A DNA stretch of 32,473 nucleotides from a bacterium (GTDB taxonomy: Bacteria; Armatimonadota; Zipacnadia; Zipacnadales; Zipacnadaceae), in assembly GCA_030602615.1 (NCBI GenBank), contig JAUVZM010000025.1:1-32473 (forward strand). Reading direction: 5' to 3'. The translations under genes were made by a program, and so were the position numbers. This document shows positions 25,371-32,473 of this stretch, piece after piece. Below the pieces are notes generated by a model. The model saw only the letters and a list, made by a program, of their open reading frames with translations. It was not told where the DNA came from and ran no database searches. Numbering within the stretch: the stretch's first letter is position 1; each line of letters begins with the position of its first letter.

Positions 25371-27830
25371 TGGTAACGTCTCCTTCCTTGTCCGGATCCC
25401 GATCGTCCCGGGATCGAAGCGCAGCGCCGCCCATCTCTTGTCTCCTTGCACACCTTGCCGTTGGACGACGGCCCCTTGCACGTCGGCAATCTGCCCGGCC
25501 GACCACCGCAACCCCATCCTGAACTGATAGCCCGGAGGGACGGTCTCAACCCATGGGGGAAGCTCCGTCTCGACGGTGAACACGCCGCCTTCCCAGCGAG
25601 TCGCGCGAACGGAAGCGAACGTGCCGATCACGCGGGGACTGGCGGGCGCCCCCCTCTGCACACGTATCCTATGTTCGCCCCTCCTGTTCGGGAGGAAGAC
25701 ATGGTCGTCGTCGAAGTAGCGCCAATCCTCACCGTCGAGTTCCACTTTCGCCACCGGCCAGGGCAACCTCACCCGCGGGGCGAAGACAATGGGGGAAACG
25801 TCCTCAACGGAAACGGTCGCGGACACGGCGTCGCCATCGCCGACGACGTCCTTGAACCGAAGCACATATTGGCATCCCCATCCCGGCGCAATGGCACCCT
25901 CCAGCAAGCCGCCTTCGCGGATGCGCGCGTCGTGTTCCTTCGAGAGATAGACCTTGACGAAGTCGATCTCCGGATGCTCCCGCGAAGGCTGAGCGCCCCT
26001 CGCGATCCACCACCCGTCTTCGAAGACCCAGTAAGGACCGCCCTGCGTGCGTTTCAACTGGACCGCGCACGCGCCGTCGTAGCCTTCCTCGTTCGGGACC
26101 GTCTCCCCGGCGTGGACCTCGGGCGCCGGCGGAACCATGGGGGCGACGTCGTTCAATGCGATATCGATTCCGAATCGCGCGTTCGCGGCGGTCCCGTGGC
26201 TGATGCAAATGCAGGCGTGCTGCAGGCTGAACGTCCAGGGCGTTTCGGCGTCCTGACGGCGAATGCGCATCTTGACGACCGGCGAGTCGAACCGCCCTTT
26301 CACGTTGAGCCATTGATCCGTCACGTCGTCCGGCAGGTCGTAGCGCCAGTCCTCGCCGTCGAGTTCCACTTCCGCCACCGGCCAGCGCAACCTCACCCGC
26401 GGGGCGAAGACATCGCAAGGCGTCACACCGATGCGTGAAACGACTTCGCCCGTCTCACCCACACACCGTCGATCCACGTCGATGGAGAGGACGGGCGAAT
26501 CGGCGACCAGGCGGATTCGGTACGCGTCCTCGATCCTCGCGCCCTCGGTCTCGTATGCGACAACCACTCTGAGCGCGGCTACGGCGCCGGCCTCTTCGAT
26601 CGTCTCGACCGTGCACGACGCCGGCGGCGTATGGTGCAGATCGAGAACGAGGAGTTCCTCGGTGACGAGCCGTCGAGTCGTCTCAAGAAAGTCGGTGTAG
26701 TTGCCCCGGCCCGCAATGTCGGCATGAAGCTCGATGCGACCGTTGTCGCGGACGTATACCCGGAAGGTGTTGTTCTGAATGAAGTGCGTGCCCTTGGGAT
26801 GCGCGACGCGCGGGAAGGGCCCGTCGGCGGCGGTCGTATACAGTTCGCCCGCGACGGCGGCGCGGACGGGGTCCTGGGACACGCCAAAGACGTATCGCCG
26901 CATCTTCTCGGAGATGAGGGGCTCGTTGATCCACCACGTGGCGGTGGTTACGGCTTCGTGAGGCGCGATCATCTTTGCGCGATAGAGGTTGCTCATCTGT
27001 TCGACAATGGCGTCGGCGCCGGCCAGGCCGCTGTACGACCTCCAGCCGGGATCGTCGCATTCGAGATCGCGCGCCTCGGCCTGACATCCGACATACTCGC
27101 TGCCGTGCTCAAGCCGGATAGGCTTTCCCTGGTAGACCTCGACGGGATACCATGGCTTGTTCCATCGCGCGCTGCCGTAGAAGTAGTCCCGCCCGTCGCT
27201 CAGGTGGAAGGCGTAGCTGCGGATGTGGTGCGGCGCGGCAGAGTCGTAAACGTAAGAGGCTTCGCGCGTGTACATCCCGGGCTGCTCGTCCCAGAGGAGG
27301 TCCGGGATCTTCTCGGGCGGGACCGAGTGTCCTTCCGACCCCAGGCCGTCCACCTGTGCACCCCACCCATCGGCGCATACGTCGCAGACCTTCTCGGCAA
27401 GCTCCCGGTGAATGCCCGAGACGATGCGCCACCATTCCTCTTTGGAGTCAAACGGGAAGGTGTGGTGGATGAACCACGCCACGAGATAGCCGTGCTGGTG
27501 CGCGTGCCGGTTGAACGCGCGAAAGGTCTCGATTGTCCATGGGTTTTCCTGGGAGTCGTCGGGCAATTCCTTAAATGCGTACTGGGCCCACATCCTGTGC
27601 TGGTAGACCTCGGCGACCGGAAAGGTGCTCTCCTTGTTGGACGGGTACAGGTCCACGTAGTTGGCCCCCCACGCGGCGGGCTCGTCGATGGCGATGCGCT
27701 TGGCATCCTCCAGGGATATCTGCTTGTATCCCGGCCGCTGGTAGGACAGCGGCATGTGAAGCCCCCAGGCCGGGCAGAGCGGTACTGAACGTGTGCGTTC
27801 GATGTTGATTGCTCCTATCTTCGTATTCAT
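25368..27830 (-). CDS. Large protein with TIM-barrel-like N-terminus and repeated beta-sandwich segment (putative carbohydrate-active)
   Basis: 820 aa, no recognised family. There is no signal peptide at the given start; GAGG lies four bases before the ATG at 27830. Residues about 20-220 look like an alpha/beta barrel (PAWGLHMPLSYQRPGY, EPAAWGANYVDLYPSNKES, HGYLVAWFIHHTFPFDSK, CADGWGAQVDGLGSEGH). The rest is beta-rich with many aromatic and acidic residues, as in accessory modules of glycoside hydrolases. The segment FAPRVRLRWPVAEVELDG, continuing EDWRY, occurs twice, encoded by a 73-bp near-identical in-frame repeat. By eye the gene is richer in GC, with more CG-ending codons, than the genes around it, which suggests acquisition. 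Its stop (TGA) overlaps an ATG for a 21-codon frame in front of the truncated hydrolase. It follows the secreted hydrolase gene by 38 bases. Confidence 0.7.
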   Translation of the reverse strand: MNTKIGAINIERTRSVPLCPAWGLHMPLSYQRPGYKQISLEDAKRIAIDEPAAWGANYVDLYPSNKESTFPVAEVYQHRMWAQYAFKELPDDSQENPWTIETFRAFNRHAHQHGYLVAWFIHHTFPFDSKEEWWRIVSGIHRELAEKVCDVCADGWGAQVDGLGSEGHSVPPEKIPDLLWDEQPGMYTREASYVYDSAAPHHIRSYAFHLSDGRDYFYGSARWNKPWYPVEVYQGKPIRLEHGSEYVGCQAEARDLECDDPGWRSYSGLAGADAIVEQMSNLYRAKMIAPHEAVTTATWWINEPLISEKMRRYVFGVSQDPVRAAVAGELYTTAADGPFPRVAHPKGTHFIQNNTFRVYVRDNGRIELHADIAGRGNYTDFLETTRRLVTEELLVLDLHHTPPASCTVETIEEAGAVAALRVVVAYETEGARIEDAYRIRLVADSPVLSIDVDRRCVGETGEVVSRIGVTPCDVFAPRVRLRWPVAEVELDGEDWRYDLPDDVTDQWLNVKGRFDSPVVKMRIRRQDAETPWTFSLQHACICISHGTAANARFGIDIALNDVAPMVPPAPEVHAGETVPNEEGYDGACAVQLKRTQGGPYWVFEDGWWIARGAQPSREHPEIDFVKVYLSKEHDARIREGGLLEGAIAPGWGCQYVLRFKDVVGDGDAVSATVSVEDVSPIVFAPRVRLPWPVAKVELDGEDWRYFDDDHVFLPNRRGEHRIRVQRGAPASPRVIGTFASVRATRWEGGVFTVETELPPWVETVPPGYQFRMGLRWSAGQIADVQGAVVQRQGVQGDKRWAALRFDPGTIGIRTRKETLP
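25716..25788. repeat. 73-bp internal direct repeat, copy B (within the 820-aa ORF)
   Basis: Matches 26340-26412 with 4 mismatches in 73 bases. The distance between copies is 624 bases, a multiple of three, so both are read in the same frame and encode the APRVRL(R/P)WPVA(E/K)VELDG segment. Confidence 0.9.
26340..26412. repeat. 73-bp internal direct repeat, copy A (within the 820-aa ORF)
   Basis: Partner of 25716-25788. Protein similarity outside the 73 bases is slight, so the DNA match is sharper than an old domain duplication would leave. Confidence 0.9.
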
Positions 27831-27868
27831 CGCGCCTCATTGAGTATGCCTAACTTTTGTGCCTTGGG

Positions 27869-29518
27869 CTACTCCACCGAGAGACCAGACATGACTGCCT
27901 CATAACGCACGGACAGTTCCAACCAAGTTACAGCCGACGAGAGCCGACCCAGCGAGCCGGGGCCTGGCAGGATTACGATGTGGTTAATCCCTTGCCGCAG
28001 CGGCGGGGCGGACACTGCCGCCTCAAAGGAATCCTCCGCGACGCGTTCTATATCAGCTGCGGGCACCGGCACGCCGTTTACCGTGATGGTAATCCCTTCA
28101 CTCTCATCCATATCACTGACCTTCACCTGCAAGCGCATCTCGTCCAGCAATCCTTCCTGAGCTGCCTGCTGGACATCATCGCCTACTACAAGCTCGATAG
28201 GCGTCCCATCTATGATCCACACAGGATTTATTCGCCACGTGACCCCGGGAACATACGGAGTAGCGGGAAACTGCCCGGGCGGATTGGTGTAGCCACACCA
28301 GATGATGCTGGAGCCATTGTCGGGCAGGTACTGCTTATCCAGCCCCAACAGGGTATCAGGCTCTCCGAGCTGGTTCAGGCACCCAGCCTCCTCGGCTTCG
28401 TTTTCGACGCCGAAATAATTGAAGATGTACACCCCGTCGCCGCCCAGCGCCCAGAAATTACTGGCGTAGCTGCGCACTATCTTGGCAGGGTCCGAGTGTG
28501 TTTCCCTCACGTCCGAGAAAACGTTTGTGGCCGGATAGGCCGGCACCCCATAACGGTGAGCCATATCAATGAACTCCTTGTACCGGCCGGCGTAGGGCAT
28601 ATAGCCACCGCCAATGATGAGCATATCCAGCAAGCCCTCTTGGAGCCACTGTTCTACATCCAGGCCAGTCCGAAGGGCCATTGTGGGGTCGTCAGGCACC
28701 CGCACGGTCAGCAGGTAGGGCTTGCCCCGCTCGCGGCCAATCTCATTCAGCCCCTGCCGCACCTGGCGCACAAACTCAGTCATATTCTCCAGGTTCTCCT
28801 CCTCTTCACCTAGTCTGAAGAACAGGGGATGGCGGAAATAATCCAGTTCGACGCCATCGTAGTCATATTGCGGACAATAGCCGAGAATGAAATCCAGGAA
28901 ATGCTGGCGCACTTCCTCATGAGCATAGTCAAATCCCGACCACAAAGCCCGCATAATGGCATCATTGGGATAGGGTTTTTCCGCTGCTTCGCCAATCAGC
29001 AGGTCGGGCCGCTGGACCTTCAGCGGATAAGTGAGCTTGGGGTAGAGCTCGGGAAAGGCGTCGTGAATGTCGTTCATGCGCATGGACGCGAATATCTCCA
29101 TGCCGGCGTTGTGCGCGCGATCGATTAGCAATCGAGTTGCCTCGTCGGTGGCTGGATGTAGTTTGCCGGGTTCGCCCCAGTAGAAGAATTGCCCCATGCT
29201 CTGCCACGGGATAAGATTTACCTGTCCCTCTTCTACCGGACTTGCAGAAGTACACGCCACACAGATGAAGTAACTGTCTACTTGCGTGTCAACACAAGGA
29301 TTAAATCTTACCGCCAAGAAGTCTTCTTCCTGTCCGCGTCGCCATTCCTCGCTTGGGGGCCCGATGTTTCCGTCGTCGTTGACGATGATGCGCCGCTGCT
29401 TGAATGATCGGTCTTGCTCGGCGTTTGCTGGTTGGACCTGCACCCCTGCTCCCATCGCTGTCGCCAGGACTATGGCTATCCCCATCATCATTACTGCCGC
29501 TTGGGCGAGATTGTTCAC
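27869..29518 (-). CDS. Secreted TIM-barrel glycoside-hydrolase-like protein
   Basis: 549 aa from a GTG at 29518, which follows GGGAGGAAG; the frame is open to 29677 but lacks a ribosome site there. The N-terminus (VNNLAQAAVMMMGIAIVLAT, then AMGAG, ending PANAEQ) is a signal peptide with a plausible cut after ANA. A barrel domain follows: AHNAGMEIFASMRMNDIHDAF, YDYDGVELDYFRHPLFF (Asp/Glu at strand ends, typical of clan-A-like and GH10-like hydrolases), YLLTVRVPDDP, GLLDMLIIGGGYMPY and GGDGVYIFNYFG. A C-terminal beta domain (RLQVKVSDMDESEGITITVN, then WLELSVRYEA) is of the kind used for carbohydrate binding. It probably acts outside the cytoplasm on a polysaccharide; the substrate is unknown. 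It is upstream of the 820-aa ORF in the same direction, and a promoter candidate lies 107 bases upstream. Confidence 0.8.
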   Translation of the reverse strand: MNNLAQAAVMMMGIAIVLATAMGAGVQVQPANAEQDRSFKQRRIIVNDDGNIGPPSEEWRRGQEEDFLAVRFNPCVDTQVDSYFICVACTSASPVEEGQVNLIPWQSMGQFFYWGEPGKLHPATDEATRLLIDRAHNAGMEIFASMRMNDIHDAFPELYPKLTYPLKVQRPDLLIGEAAEKPYPNDAIMRALWSGFDYAHEEVRQHFLDFILGYCPQYDYDGVELDYFRHPLFFRLGEEEENLENMTEFVRQVRQGLNEIGRERGKPYLLTVRVPDDPTMALRTGLDVEQWLQEGLLDMLIIGGGYMPYAGRYKEFIDMAHRYGVPAYPATNVFSDVRETHSDPAKIVRSYASNFWALGGDGVYIFNYFGVENEAEEAGCLNQLGEPDTLLGLDKQYLPDNGSSIIWCGYTNPPGQFPATPYVPGVTWRINPVWIIDGTPIELVVGDDVQQAAQEGLLDEMRLQVKVSDMDESEGITITVNGVPVPAADIERVAEDSFEAAVSAPPLRQGINHIVILPGPGSLGRLSSAVTWLELSVRYEAVMSGLSVE

Positions 29519-29624
29519 TGTACCTTCCTCCCTTGAGTTGGGTTTGTCACTACGCTGTAGGTCTATGACTGCTGCATCCGTCTTTTGGTCACAGCGGGAC
29601 TTGCTTCTGTGTGCAATTGTTCTG

Positions 29625-29633
29625 ACTATACCA
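29625..29633 (-). promoter_or_regulatory. Extended -10 promoter candidate for the secreted hydrolase gene
   Basis: The minus strand reads TGGTATAGT, a TGn extended -10 followed by a consensus-like hexamer, 107 bases before the GTG at 29518. No good -35 is seen, as is usual for extended -10 promoters. It lies in the 301-base divergent region 29519-29819, which holds no gene. That region also has the two ribosome sites at its edges and GC-rich plus-strand sequence (TTGCCGCCG blocks) without a clear -10 for the DegT operon. Confidence 0.4.
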
Positions 29634-29819
29634 CAAGTTGGCTGGCAGAAAAAGGCCAATGTAGTTGTTGATGTCATCGAAGGGAGGAAGATATCCCGGC
29701 GTCGGCGAACAATAGCCAGCGGCTACTCACCAATTGAGCGATAGCTTGCCGCCGGCAGCTTGTGTGCTATCTTGCCGCCGCCGTTAGCTCATATACTCAC
29801 CTGTTTGGAGGGTAATTCT

Positions 29820-31073
29820 ATGGCACGTGACCAGAACGAATCGAAAACTGTACAGACTGACGATGCCTCTGGCCGGGGCTCGGTTGGGGATTTCAAGGTG
29901 TCCTTTCCCGCCCGGATGCGCTCCTACAAGGAGGCCGAGATTGAGGTAGTAGTTGACGTTATGCGCAATGCCGAAGCCCAGACTCAGGGCCAGTATATGC
30001 GCCAGTTCCAGGCCGACTTCGAAGAATACACCGGGGCTGACCACGCCTTTGCGGTGGACAACTGCACCAACGCCTTGCGACTGGCGGCTATGCGCTGCGA
30101 ACTGGAACCCGGCGACGAAGTAATAATCTCCGGCTATACCTTCTGCGCGACGGCCATTCCCTACGGCGAGACCGGCGCCCAGATTGTCTGGGCAGACATT
30201 GACCCTGACACCTGGGTTGTCGATCCCGCCGACATTGAGCGGAAAATCACCGACCGCACCAAGGCGATTGTGGTGGTGCATCTGCTGGGTATGCCGGTGG
30301 ATATGCCGGCGGTGATGGCGGTCGCCGACGAGCACGGCCTGCGCGTGGTCGAAGACTGCGCCCAGGCCCCCGGTGCGCAGATCAACGGCCAGCATGTCGG
30401 CACTTTCGGGGACTTCGGGTGCTTCAGCTTGCACGCTGCCAAGCAGATCACTACTCTGGGCGAGGGGGGAATGCTTACCTGCAAATTCGACGAAGATGCC
30501 GAGTTGATCCCGGGGCTGCGCCATAACGGCGCTCGGGCCTATCCCGAGGGGCGCGAGCGCTATTGGGATCCGGCCATGGGCAATGTTGACCTCGACATGG
30601 CAGGAGTCTGGCCCAAAAACTTCTGCCTTGGCGAGGCGCAGTGCGCGCTGGGCAGTGAGATGCTCAAGAGTCTCGACGAGATCAACGACACCCTGATTGA
30701 GCAGGGTGAGAAGATTAAGGCCGGTCTGGCTGATACGCCTGAGATTTCTTTCGCCCAGATTCCCGCAGGTTATCGCCACGTCTTCCATCAGTTCGTGCTG
30801 CACTTTGACGGCGCGGATTTCGGTGCGACTCGCAACGACTTACTGGACATAATGGCTTTTGAGAAGAAGATCCGGGTCATTGTCCAGTACCATCCGCTGT
30901 ACCGCTACCCACTGTTCCAGAAGCTGGGCGCGGGCGAGCAAGACTGTCCGGTACTCGAAGGCTGGTGGGGCGACACCTTCAGCTTCCCGTGGTGGTGCGG
31001 TATCCCTGATGAGACCATCAACTACCTGGTCTTCTCGCTCAAAGAAACCATTGCCGAGCTGAAGAGTCGATAG
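29820..31073 (+). CDS. DegT/DnrJ/EryC1/StrS-family PLP-dependent aminotransferase
   Basis: 417 aa from the ATG at 29820 after GGAGGG; the frame is open to 29760 without a ribosome site. The family usually transfers an amino group to a keto sugar (nucleotide-linked or free), using pyridoxal phosphate. Seen: YTGADHAFAVDNCTNALRLA, GDEVIISGYTFCATAIP, the PLP Asp in VVEDCAQAPGAQINGQ (Asp179), and CFSLHAAKQITTLGEGG (Lys208 forms the Schiff base). The length is slightly above average because of about 45 N-terminal residues before the domain. It is the first gene of a plus-strand operon with the UroD-like and aldo/keto reductase genes, divergent from the secreted hydrolases, a layout often seen in loci for unusual sugars or cyclitols. 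The sugar substrate is unknown. Confidence 0.93.
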   Translation: MARDQNESKTVQTDDASGRGSVGDFKVSFPARMRSYKEAEIEVVVDVMRNAEAQTQGQYMRQFQADFEEYTGADHAFAVDNCTNALRLAAMRCELEPGDEVIISGYTFCATAIPYGETGAQIVWADIDPDTWVVDPADIERKITDRTKAIVVVHLLGMPVDMPAVMAVADEHGLRVVEDCAQAPGAQINGQHVGTFGDFGCFSLHAAKQITTLGEGGMLTCKFDEDAELIPGLRHNGARAYPEGRERYWDPAMGNVDLDMAGVWPKNFCLGEAQCALGSEMLKSLDEINDTLIEQGEKIKAGLADTPEISFAQIPAGYRHVFHQFVLHFDGADFGATRNDLLDIMAFEKKIRVIVQYHPLYRYPLFQKLGAGEQDCPVLEGWWGDTFSFPWWCGIPDETINYLVFSLKETIAELKSR

Positions 31074-31108
31074 CTGGCGGGTAGCTGTAGACGGAAAGGA
31101 AGAATCGT

Positions 31109-32314
31109 ATGGCCCAGCAGGCCATGTCGAGTCGGGAACGGATGCTGGCTGCTGTACGGTGCGAGCAGCCAGACCATGTACCTATGTCTCCTTACATGTA
31201 TCAGGGACCGTGGCGGCGGGGGCCGCTGCACTGGCGCAACCAGTTTGAACGCGCCGAGGTAATGCTGGAGCTGGGGCTGGACCCGACCATTGATATCTGG
31301 CTGCCTGACCCGCAGCTCCATCCTGACGTGGAGATCAAAACCTGGCGCGAGCAAAAAGACGGGCAAACCTATCTAACCAAAGAGTACCATACTCCCGCCG
31401 GGACGCTGCGCCAGACCGTTCATGAGACTGACGATTGGTGTCATCCCGAGCATGGTCCCTGGCAGCCGACTATCTTTGGCGTCGAACACCGGCGCGGCTT
31501 CGGGGTGCACCTGTTCGATGACCATAATGTCTCGCGGCGTACCGAACCGTGGGTCAAGGGGCCTGAGGACCTGGATAAGCTACGCTATATCATCCGGCCT
31601 CTAGACGGCTATGAGCTGGATGAGTGGCGTATGGACGTGGCGCGGGCGCTGGAGTTTGCCAGCGAGCACGAGTTATTGACCCAGGTGAGACGTTCGATCG
31701 TCGGTGACGCCTTCCAATGGTTCTGCGACATCCCCTGGTTCCTGATGCAGCTCTATGACGACCCGCAGTTTGTCAGAGAATTCCTGGATATCTTTCATCG
31801 CTGGCAACTTGCCAGCCTCGATGAGGTTCTGCAGTTTGATGTTGATTGCGTCCAATATCGGGGTTGGTACGAGATACCCACCTACTGGGGCCCGCGGGGT
31901 TTTGAGAACTTCCTGGTCCCCATCATTGAGGAGCAGACTCAAAAGGTTCACGATGCTGGGGTACTGGTCAGCTATTTGCTACCCGAGGGTGCTGGTGTCT
32001 ACGCCGAGATCCTCGCCAAGATGTCGTTTGATTGCTTGTACTATGTAGATCCGCTGATGCTACACGCCGGCGACCTGGACGATCTGTTTGATGCTATCGG
32101 TGACAGTAAATCGTTCTGGGGCGGGGTCAATGCTGAGTTGACGCTTGAGTCGGAAGACCCCAAGCTCATCGATGCCGAAGTCAAAAGGGCCATCGAAGCG
32201 CTCGGCAAAAACGGTGGCCTGATTCTTGGGGCGGGCCTCTTCCTGACTGTGTCCAACCAGAGCATACTGTATATGATTGACTCGTGGCGCAAATACAAAG
32301 ATATGTACAGCTAG
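31109..32314 (+). CDS. Uroporphyrinogen-decarboxylase-like (UroD/MtaA superfamily) protein
   Basis: 401 aa; AAAGGAAG precedes the ATG, 35 bases after the aminotransferase stop. The start SSRERMLAAVRCEQPDHVPM is the common opening of UroD-superfamily proteins of uncultured bacteria. The barrel includes LDVDCVQYRGWYEIPTYW-like sequence (seen as FDVDCVQYRGWYEIP), VHDAGVLVSYLLPEGAG and GDSKSFWGGVNAELTLES. These proteins differ from true heme-pathway HemE and from methyl-coenzyme M methyltransferases, and I see neither full signature here. No corrinoid-binding domain is attached. Expansion of such genes next to aldo/keto reductases and sugar aminotransferases points to small-molecule metabolism, function unknown. 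Confidence 0.85.
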   Translation: MAQQAMSSRERMLAAVRCEQPDHVPMSPYMYQGPWRRGPLHWRNQFERAEVMLELGLDPTIDIWLPDPQLHPDVEIKTWREQKDGQTYLTKEYHTPAGTLRQTVHETDDWCHPEHGPWQPTIFGVEHRRGFGVHLFDDHNVSRRTEPWVKGPEDLDKLRYIIRPLDGYELDEWRMDVARALEFASEHELLTQVRRSIVGDAFQWFCDIPWFLMQLYDDPQFVREFLDIFHRWQLASLDEVLQFDVDCVQYRGWYEIPTYWGPRGFENFLVPIIEEQTQKVHDAGVLVSYLLPEGAGVYAEILAKMSFDCLYYVDPLMLHAGDLDDLFDAIGDSKSFWGGVNAELTLESEDPKLIDAEVKRAIEALGKNGGLILGAGLFLTVSNQSILYMIDSWRKYKDMYS

Positions 32315-32346
32315 CCGCACTGCACTCAGACCAAGGAGGCATAACT

Positions 32347-32473
32347 ATGGAACTGCGCAGCATACCGAAAACCGACTTGGAAGTTTCGCCCATCTGCCTG
32401 GGCACAATGACCTTCGGCACGCCAGTTGGCGAGGCCGACGCCATTGGCATCATCCAGTGGGCGGTCGATCACG
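32347..32473 (+). CDS. Aldo/keto reductase, N-terminal part (cut by window edge)
   Basis: The ATG at 32347 follows AAGGAGG. The 42 visible codons begin MELRSIPKTDLEVSPICLGT and continue with MTFGTPVGEADAIGIIQWAV. This is the first strand and helix of an aldo/keto reductase of the YajO/perakine-reductase type, in which Leu-Gly-Thr-Met-Thr-Phe-Gly is characteristic. The catalytic Asp-Tyr-Lys-His residues lie beyond the window. It is third in the DegT / UroD-like operon. Confidence 0.9.
   Translation, partial: MELRSIPKTDLEVSPICLGTMTFGTPVGEADAIGIIQWAVDH

Noticed and set aside
26631-27788. 385-codon plus-strand open frame opposite the 820-aa ORF
   Set aside because: GC-rich DNA leaves long antisense frames. 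The minus frame has aromatic-rich, barrel-like content, the internal repeat and a fitting start; the plus frame has none of these.
29784-30803. 339-codon minus-strand open frame opposite the DegT aminotransferase
   Set aside because: Shadow frame; the DegT motifs and PLP lysine are on the plus strand.

Overview
The window reads as chromosomal DNA of a moderately GC-rich, diderm (outer-membrane-bearing) bacterium. The evidence is a KdsC-type phosphatase, an RfaE1/HldE-like kinase, lipoproteins and signal peptides. A complete dxr / M50 protease / ispG block shows isoprenoid synthesis by the MEP pathway. The accessory genes are a DUF6785-type membrane protein, an FG-GAP/VCBS protein, secreted TIM-barrel hydrolases, DegT and UroD-like proteins, Gfo/Idh/MocA debris, and a copper-amine-oxidase-N-type domain. 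This mix is typical of uncultured lineages near Armatimonadota, Hydrogenedentota, Planctomycetota or Latescibacterota. I cannot assign a phylum from sequence alone. I see no tRNA, rRNA, CRISPR array, transposase or phage gene.

Layout. 1-4.7 kb: a truncated CreD-like membrane protein and an M28 / glutaminyl-cyclase-like lipoprotein on the minus strand, divergent from a large membrane-anchored TPR protein that has a near-consensus promoter. 4.8-8.9 kb: minus-strand operon dxr > rseP-like > ispG, also with a near-consensus promoter. The protease carries an extra stalk-type domain inside its PDZ region. 9-10.9 kb: an anchored beta-propeller protein translationally coupled to kdsC. 10.9-13 kb: a tail remnant of a phosphate permease, then a sodium:solute symporter. 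13-17.5 kb: minus-strand operon acyl-CoA ligase > HAD phosphatase > DHS-like protein > PfkB kinase, probably making or activating a sugar precursor. It is divergent from acs (acetyl-CoA synthetase).

19.6-30 kb is a rearranged accessory zone. Two 151-bp repeat copies flank an FG-GAP/VCBS secreted protein. A fragment of a DUF6785-type transporter lies beside the first copy, and a complete paralogue lies beyond the second. Next come a small ORF coupled to that transporter, a Gfo/Idh/MocA tail remnant, an N-terminally truncated glycoside hydrolase, a compositionally different 820-aa ORF with an internal 73-bp in-frame repeat, and a secreted TIM-barrel hydrolase. 29.8 kb to the end: a plus-strand operon of DegT aminotransferase, UroD-like protein and the start of an aldo/keto reductase.

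The housekeeping blocks look intact and ordinary. The most unusual items are the 151-bp structured repeat with its adjoining gene debris, the nested domain in the M50 protease, the HAD/DHS-like/PfkB operon, and the interposed 820-aa gene.
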